NCBI GenBank assembly: GCA_050633665.1
Contig: JBOEGY010000001.1
Coordinates: 868,001-932,000 of the forward strand
Source of the DNA: JAUIAI01 sp050633665
GTDB taxonomy: Bacteria > Pseudomonadota > Gammaproteobacteria > Burkholderiales > Burkholderiaceae_E
Direction: 5' to 3'
Length of the DNA: 64,000 nucleotides
Shown here: positions 61,186-64,000 of the stretch, in pieces
Layout: each line of letters opens with the position of its first letter
Position numbering within the stretch: position 1 is the stretch's first letter
Notes under the pieces: model-generated
Told to the model about the DNA's origin: nothing
Database searches by the model: none
Seen by the model: only the letters and a program-made list of their open reading frames with translations
Position numbers and translations under genes: made by a program

Positions 61186-61242
61186 GACCGGTCTCCTTCC
61201 GAGCTCGCGATAATGCGGTTGGGCGAATTATGCAGGTTAGTT

Positions 61243-61674
61243 TTAATTGGCTTGGCGGCAGCAACTGGCACAGCGACCTCGCAGTTCGACGGTCAGTCCG
61301 TCCGGTTGTAAGTCACATTGGCTTGAGAGTCCGGTCAGCTTGTTCTTGAGGGCCTGGTCGCTGAGCTCTTTGACGCAGTGGCATTCACTGCAAACGGCCA
61401 GTACAACCGGCTCGCAGCTGTGTTGCCGGTCAGGGTGGCAGCAGGCCACGAAGGCGTTCAGGCAGTCAACCCGGTGCACCAGGCCCAGGCGTTGCAGCCG
61501 TTCCAGCGCCCGGTAGGCTTGCGGCGGCGCGCGAAACCCTTTGTCTCGTAAGGCATCGAGGATTTCATAGGCGCTCGCCGGCGCCCTGCGTTTGCGCAGC
61601 CAGTCAAAAACCAGTTGTTGATTGGGTGTCAGCTCCCGGGTGCCGCAATCTGGTTTGCTGCGTGACTTAGGCAT
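61243..61674 (-). CDS. zur: Zinc uptake regulator Zur (Fur family)
   Basis: This 143-residue Fur-family protein has a winged-helix DNA-binding half (ASAYEILDALRDKGFRAPPQAYRALERLQRLGLVHRV). Its C-terminal half has two CxxC pairs, CSEC (Cys95, 98) and CASC (Cys135, 138), for the structural zinc. The Zur-type ATPxxYR-like PPQAYRALERL and the position after znuB identify it. It represses zinc uptake genes when zinc is sufficient. Its ATG overlaps the znuB stop by 8 bp, so it is the third gene of znuC-znuB-zur, which gives autoregulation through the Zur box before znuC. Confidence 0.94.
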   Translation of the reverse strand: MPKSRSKPDCGTRELTPNQQLVFDWLRKRRAPASAYEILDALRDKGFRAPPQAYRALERLQRLGLVHRVDCLNAFVACCHPDRQHSCEPVVLAVCSECHCVKELSDQALKNKLTGLSSQCDLQPDGLTVELRGRCASCCRQAN

Positions 61675-62488
61675 CGGATCCTCTGCCGGCCTGCGGCGAG
61701 CCTGACCGAAGCCGGACCGTATGGCTCAGGACGAAAAAGATCGTTGCCGCCAGCACAATGCTCGGGCCGGAAGGCGAGTCGAAGTGCAGCGAGAAGAGCA
61801 AGCCCGTCAGGACGGCGCAGATCCCCAGCAAGACTGATATCAGCGCCATGGACTCGGGCGAGGCGGCATACCGTCGCGCGGTGGCCGCTGGAATAATCAA
61901 CATTGCCGTCAGCAACAAGACGCCGACTATCTTGACGGCAATCGCAACCACCGCGGCGACCATCATCAGGAAGCAGAACCGGATAAGCTGGGTTCGCTGG
62001 CCTTCGGCTGCGGCAATTTCCTGGTTGACCGTGGCGGCCAGCAACGGTCGCCAGATGATTGCCAGGGCGATCAGAACGCCGACAGACACTGCAAAAATGA
62101 TGGCGATGTCCAGGTCGGAAACGGCCAGAATATCGCCAAACAATACATTGACAAGATCCACTCTGGCGCCGTCTATTAGCGAAACCAAAACCAGACCGGT
62201 TGCCAGTGAACCGTGGGCAAGTATGCCGAGCAACGCGTCGGAGGGCAGGCCGCGTTGACGGCCAAACCAGACAAGCGCCATTGCCACGATAGCGGCGGCG
62301 ATGAACGCGCCGATACTGAGGTGTACCTGGGTCAGCAAGGCGATAGCGATGCCAAGCAGCGCCGAATGGGCGACGGTGTCGCCAAAATACGCCATGCGTT
62401 GCCAGACCATCTGGCAGCCGACCGGGCCTGTTACCAACGCGATGCCGATGCCAGCCAGAAGCGCACGAATAAAAAATTCGTCAAACAT
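61667..62488 (-). CDS. znuB: Zinc ABC transporter permease ZnuB
   Basis: I used ATG 62488. An upstream extension of the frame runs antisense-like through the His-rich end of znuC and is spurious. The 273-residue permease has eight or so helices and the ABC-3 family features MAYFGDTVAHSALLGIAIAL, RQRGLPSDALLGIL and VKIVGVLLLTAMLIIPAATARR. It forms the channel for zinc with ZnuC and ZnuA. The start overlaps the znuC stop by 8 bp, and the stop overlaps zur, so translation of the three genes is coupled. Confidence 0.95.
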   Translation of the reverse strand: MFDEFFIRALLAGIGIALVTGPVGCQMVWQRMAYFGDTVAHSALLGIAIALLTQVHLSIGAFIAAAIVAMALVWFGRQRGLPSDALLGILAHGSLATGLVLVSLIDGARVDLVNVLFGDILAVSDLDIAIIFAVSVGVLIALAIIWRPLLAATVNQEIAAAEGQRTQLIRFCFLMMVAAVVAIAVKIVGVLLLTAMLIIPAATARRYAASPESMALISVLLGICAVLTGLLFSLHFDSPSGPSIVLAATIFFVLSHTVRLRSGSPQAGRGSDA

Positions 62489-63314
62489 CAGAGGCCTGCG
62501 CCGGGCGTTCTGACGAGTGGTGATGGTGGTGGGGGGAGGCGTCGGCGCAGGCAATTCCGCCATCAGGCAGATGGGTGTGATCGTGGTCGTGCTGGTAGAT
62601 TGCGAGAGCGTCGGCGCCTCGCGGGCCAAACAAGCGGATGTACTCCGGGTTGTCTGCCACCATTTGCGGCGTCCCGTGGCAGCAGACATGACCGTTCAGG
62701 CAAATGACTGAGTCCGTCTTGGCCATCACGACATGCAAGTCATGCGAGACCAGCAGAACGCCACATCCGGTTTGCTCCCGAACCGATTGAATCAGGTCAT
62801 AAAGTTGAATCTCGCCGGTGAAGTCGACTCCTTGAACCGGTTCGTCAAGGACGAGCAAATCGGGCTTGCCGGCCAGCGCCCTGGCTAGCAATACGCGCTG
62901 AAATTCGCCGCCTGAGAGCTCCTGCACCGCTTGCTTTTGCTTGCCGGCCAGACCGACAGCAGACAGTGCCTGAGCAACCTGGTCGTTCGAATACCGGTTT
63001 GTGAGGGTCATCAGCCGGGACACGTTGACGGGCAAAATGGGGTCAATCTGAACGCGTTGCGGCACATAGCCGATGCGCAGGCCCGCTCGCCGATGAATGC
63101 TGCCTTCCTGCGGTTTGATCAGCCCCAGAATGCTTCGCACGGTGGTTGACTTGCCAGAACCGTTGGGTCCGATCAAGGTCACGATTTCGCCGGGGCTGAT
63201 GCTGATGTCAACCCCGCGAATCAGCCACCGACCATCGACACACACCCCCAGGCCTGTGGCTTGAACCAGAGGAGCGGGTTTGTCAGAGACGTCTAAGGTT
63301 TGATTTAATGGCAC
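62481..63314 (-). CDS. znuC: Zinc ABC transporter ATPase ZnuC
   Basis: This 277-residue ABC ATPase has Walker A GPNGSGKST (49-57), signature LSGGE (133-137), Walker B LLVLDEP (153-159) and the switch His191. The C-terminus carries a His-rich tail (QHDHDHTHL and a run of five His at 262-266), as seen in ZnuC of Pseudomonas and relatives, which may bind or sense zinc. It powers uptake through ZnuB. It is the first gene of the leftward operon and lies opposite znuA, with the Zur-box-like site between them. Confidence 0.96.
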   Translation of the reverse strand: MPLNQTLDVSDKPAPLVQATGLGVCVDGRWLIRGVDISISPGEIVTLIGPNGSGKSTTVRSILGLIKPQEGSIHRRAGLRIGYVPQRVQIDPILPVNVSRLMTLTNRYSNDQVAQALSAVGLAGKQKQAVQELSGGEFQRVLLARALAGKPDLLVLDEPVQGVDFTGEIQLYDLIQSVREQTGCGVLLVSHDLHVVMAKTDSVICLNGHVCCHGTPQMVADNPEYIRLFGPRGADALAIYQHDHDHTHLPDGGIACADASPHHHHHSSERPAQASDV

Positions 63315-63391
63315 TGTGGCTGGTACTTGTTAAGCGGCATTCGTTGGGCGACATTCGAGGGACGGTACTTTTCACTGCCAGGTAATCGGGC

Positions 63392-63406
63392 TGTTATATT
63401 ATTACA
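63392..63406. promoter_or_regulatory. Zur-box-like palindrome between znuC and znuA
   Basis: TGTTATATTATTACA is an imperfect palindrome with six of seven pairs. It fits the gammaproteobacterial Zur box (TGTTATA-x-TATAACA type). It sits in the 143-bp gap between the divergent znuC (63314) and znuA (63458) starts, so one site can repress both transcripts when zinc is plentiful. Confidence 0.8.
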
Positions 63407-63457
63407 TATCAATAGGCGAGCGGTCGTGCGCGCCGGTCCGTTTTACCTGGGTTGCCA

Positions 63458-64000
63458 ATGTTATTTTCTGGTGTGTTTCGAGTGCTGGCGGCAGTGTCCA
63501 TCGCGATGGGACTTTGCTCGACCAGTGGTGCTGTTCAGGCCGCTCCGTCGGTTGTTGTATCGATAAACCCCCTGCATAGTCTGGTTTCGGCTCTGATGAA
63601 ATCGGTCGCTGCGCCTGTTTTGTTATTGCCTGGTTCAAGCTCGCCTCATGGTTGGGCGCTGCGGCCGTCCCAGGCCCGGGCGATTCACCAGGCTGATCTG
63701 ATTGTCTGGGTTGGCCCCGCTTTGGAGCAGTCATTGGCCCGTTCCGTGACGGCCAGTGACAATAAAGGAAGTCAATTCAGCGCGTTGGCCGTCCCCGGCC
63801 TGACCTTGCACAACCGACGCGGCGGGGCGGAGCATCATCACGACAGGGCTGAAGCGGACAAGCACGATGCCGATGAGCATCACCACGATGAGCATGACAC
63901 CGCATCATCGACAGATCCGCACATCTGGCTCGACCCCCGGAACGCGATCCTGATCGTTACAGCGCTGGCTGACCGGCTGGCGCAGATTGATCCGGGAAAT
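63458..64000 (+). CDS. znuA: Zinc ABC transporter substrate-binding protein ZnuA, 3' end outside window
   Basis: The first 181 residues are present and the frame runs off the right edge. They have a signal peptide (ending SGAVQA-AP), the first zinc ligand in SSPHGW (His64) and DPHIWLDP (His155). Between them is a His/Asp-rich loop (HHHDRAEADKHDADEHHHD region) that helps capture zinc. ZnuA is the periplasmic receptor for ZnuBC. It is divergent from znuC across the Zur box. The start ATG follows GTTGCCA with no strong ribosome site. Confidence 0.94.
   Translation, partial: MLFSGVFRVLAAVSIAMGLCSTSGAVQAAPSVVVSINPLHSLVSALMKSVAAPVLLLPGSSSPHGWALRPSQARAIHQADLIVWVGPALEQSLARSVTASDNKGSQFSALAVPGLTLHNRRGGAEHHHDRAEADKHDADEHHHDEHDTASSTDPHIWLDPRNAILIVTALADRLAQIDPGN

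Noticed and set aside
62489..62689. Extension of the znuB frame by 67 codons
   Set aside because: It lies wholly in znuC in another frame, and the MFDEFF start at 62488 is the expected ZnuB N-terminus.
1..64000. CRISPR arrays, rRNA or tRNA genes
   Set aside because: Reading the gaps showed no regularly spaced repeats, no cloverleaf-like conserved arms and no rRNA signature. Most gaps are also short (under about 240 bp).

Overview
The window reads as chromosomal DNA of a free-living gammaproteobacterium. The evidence is a gamma-type glutamate-cysteine ligase (gshA), a znuC-znuB-zur operon divergent from znuA across a Zur-box-like palindrome, an RhlE-type DEAD-box helicase, several c-di-GMP proteins and many CoA-dependent catabolic genes. 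Codon use and base composition look even by eye. I see no rRNA, tRNA, CRISPR array, insertion sequence or phage gene. Both edges cut a gene: an alpha/beta hydrolase on the left and znuA on the right.

Region 1 (1-15.2 kb). A leftward lipid/CoA operon runs acyl-CoA dehydrogenase, ADP-forming acyl-CoA synthetase, SCP2-like protein, alpha/beta hydrolase. It is followed by a DUF2145 lipoprotein with a secreted partner, a CuyA-like sulfo-lyase, an orphan hybrid histidine kinase and a FucA-like class II aldolase. A set of envelope proteins comes next, including an OmpA-domain protein and an unusual 1086-residue lipoprotein with RCC1-like repeats.

Region 2 (15.2-36.8 kb). This is a catabolic region centred on a feruloyl-CoA-synthetase-like gene and a thiolase. 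They diverge from a MarR regulator that is followed by a DctPQM TRAP importer. A second TRAP system of the TAXI type, a rhodanese, a PcaC-like protein, two crotonases, an SDR, a PEP-mutase-family enzyme, NIPSNAP, a second acyl-CoA dehydrogenase, a zinc alcohol dehydrogenase, a CitE-like lyase and a biotin/DMSO-type molybdoenzyme lie around them. The simplest reading is uptake of an aromatic or hydroxycinnamate acid, activation to its CoA ester and chain shortening by hydratase, dehydrogenase and thiolase. The window has no classic one-step hydroxycinnamoyl-CoA hydratase-lyase.

Region 3 (37.7-48.7 kb). This is the most unusual part. A tight rightward operon encodes a GAF-domain HlyD-like adaptor, a PqqD-like/M50 site-2-protease/HlyD fusion, a shortened SecA-like ATPase and a periplasmic adaptor. 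Two translationally coupled c-di-GMP proteins follow directly: a GGEEF cyclase, then a GGDEF-EAL protein with a DUF427-like C-terminal domain. I infer a dedicated export or protein-processing machine, perhaps under c-di-GMP control. Its cargo is not visible in the window.

Region 4 (48-64 kb). Mostly single housekeeping or conserved genes: a 2OG-Fe(II) oxygenase, a DHDPS-family aldolase, a pseudouridine synthase, a secreted metallo-beta-lactamase-fold protein, a START protein, a large lipoprotein, a Tat-type aldo/keto reductase, a DUF6064 membrane protein, a branched-chain aminotransferase, an enoyl reductase, the DEAD-box helicase, gshA, and the zinc uptake locus.
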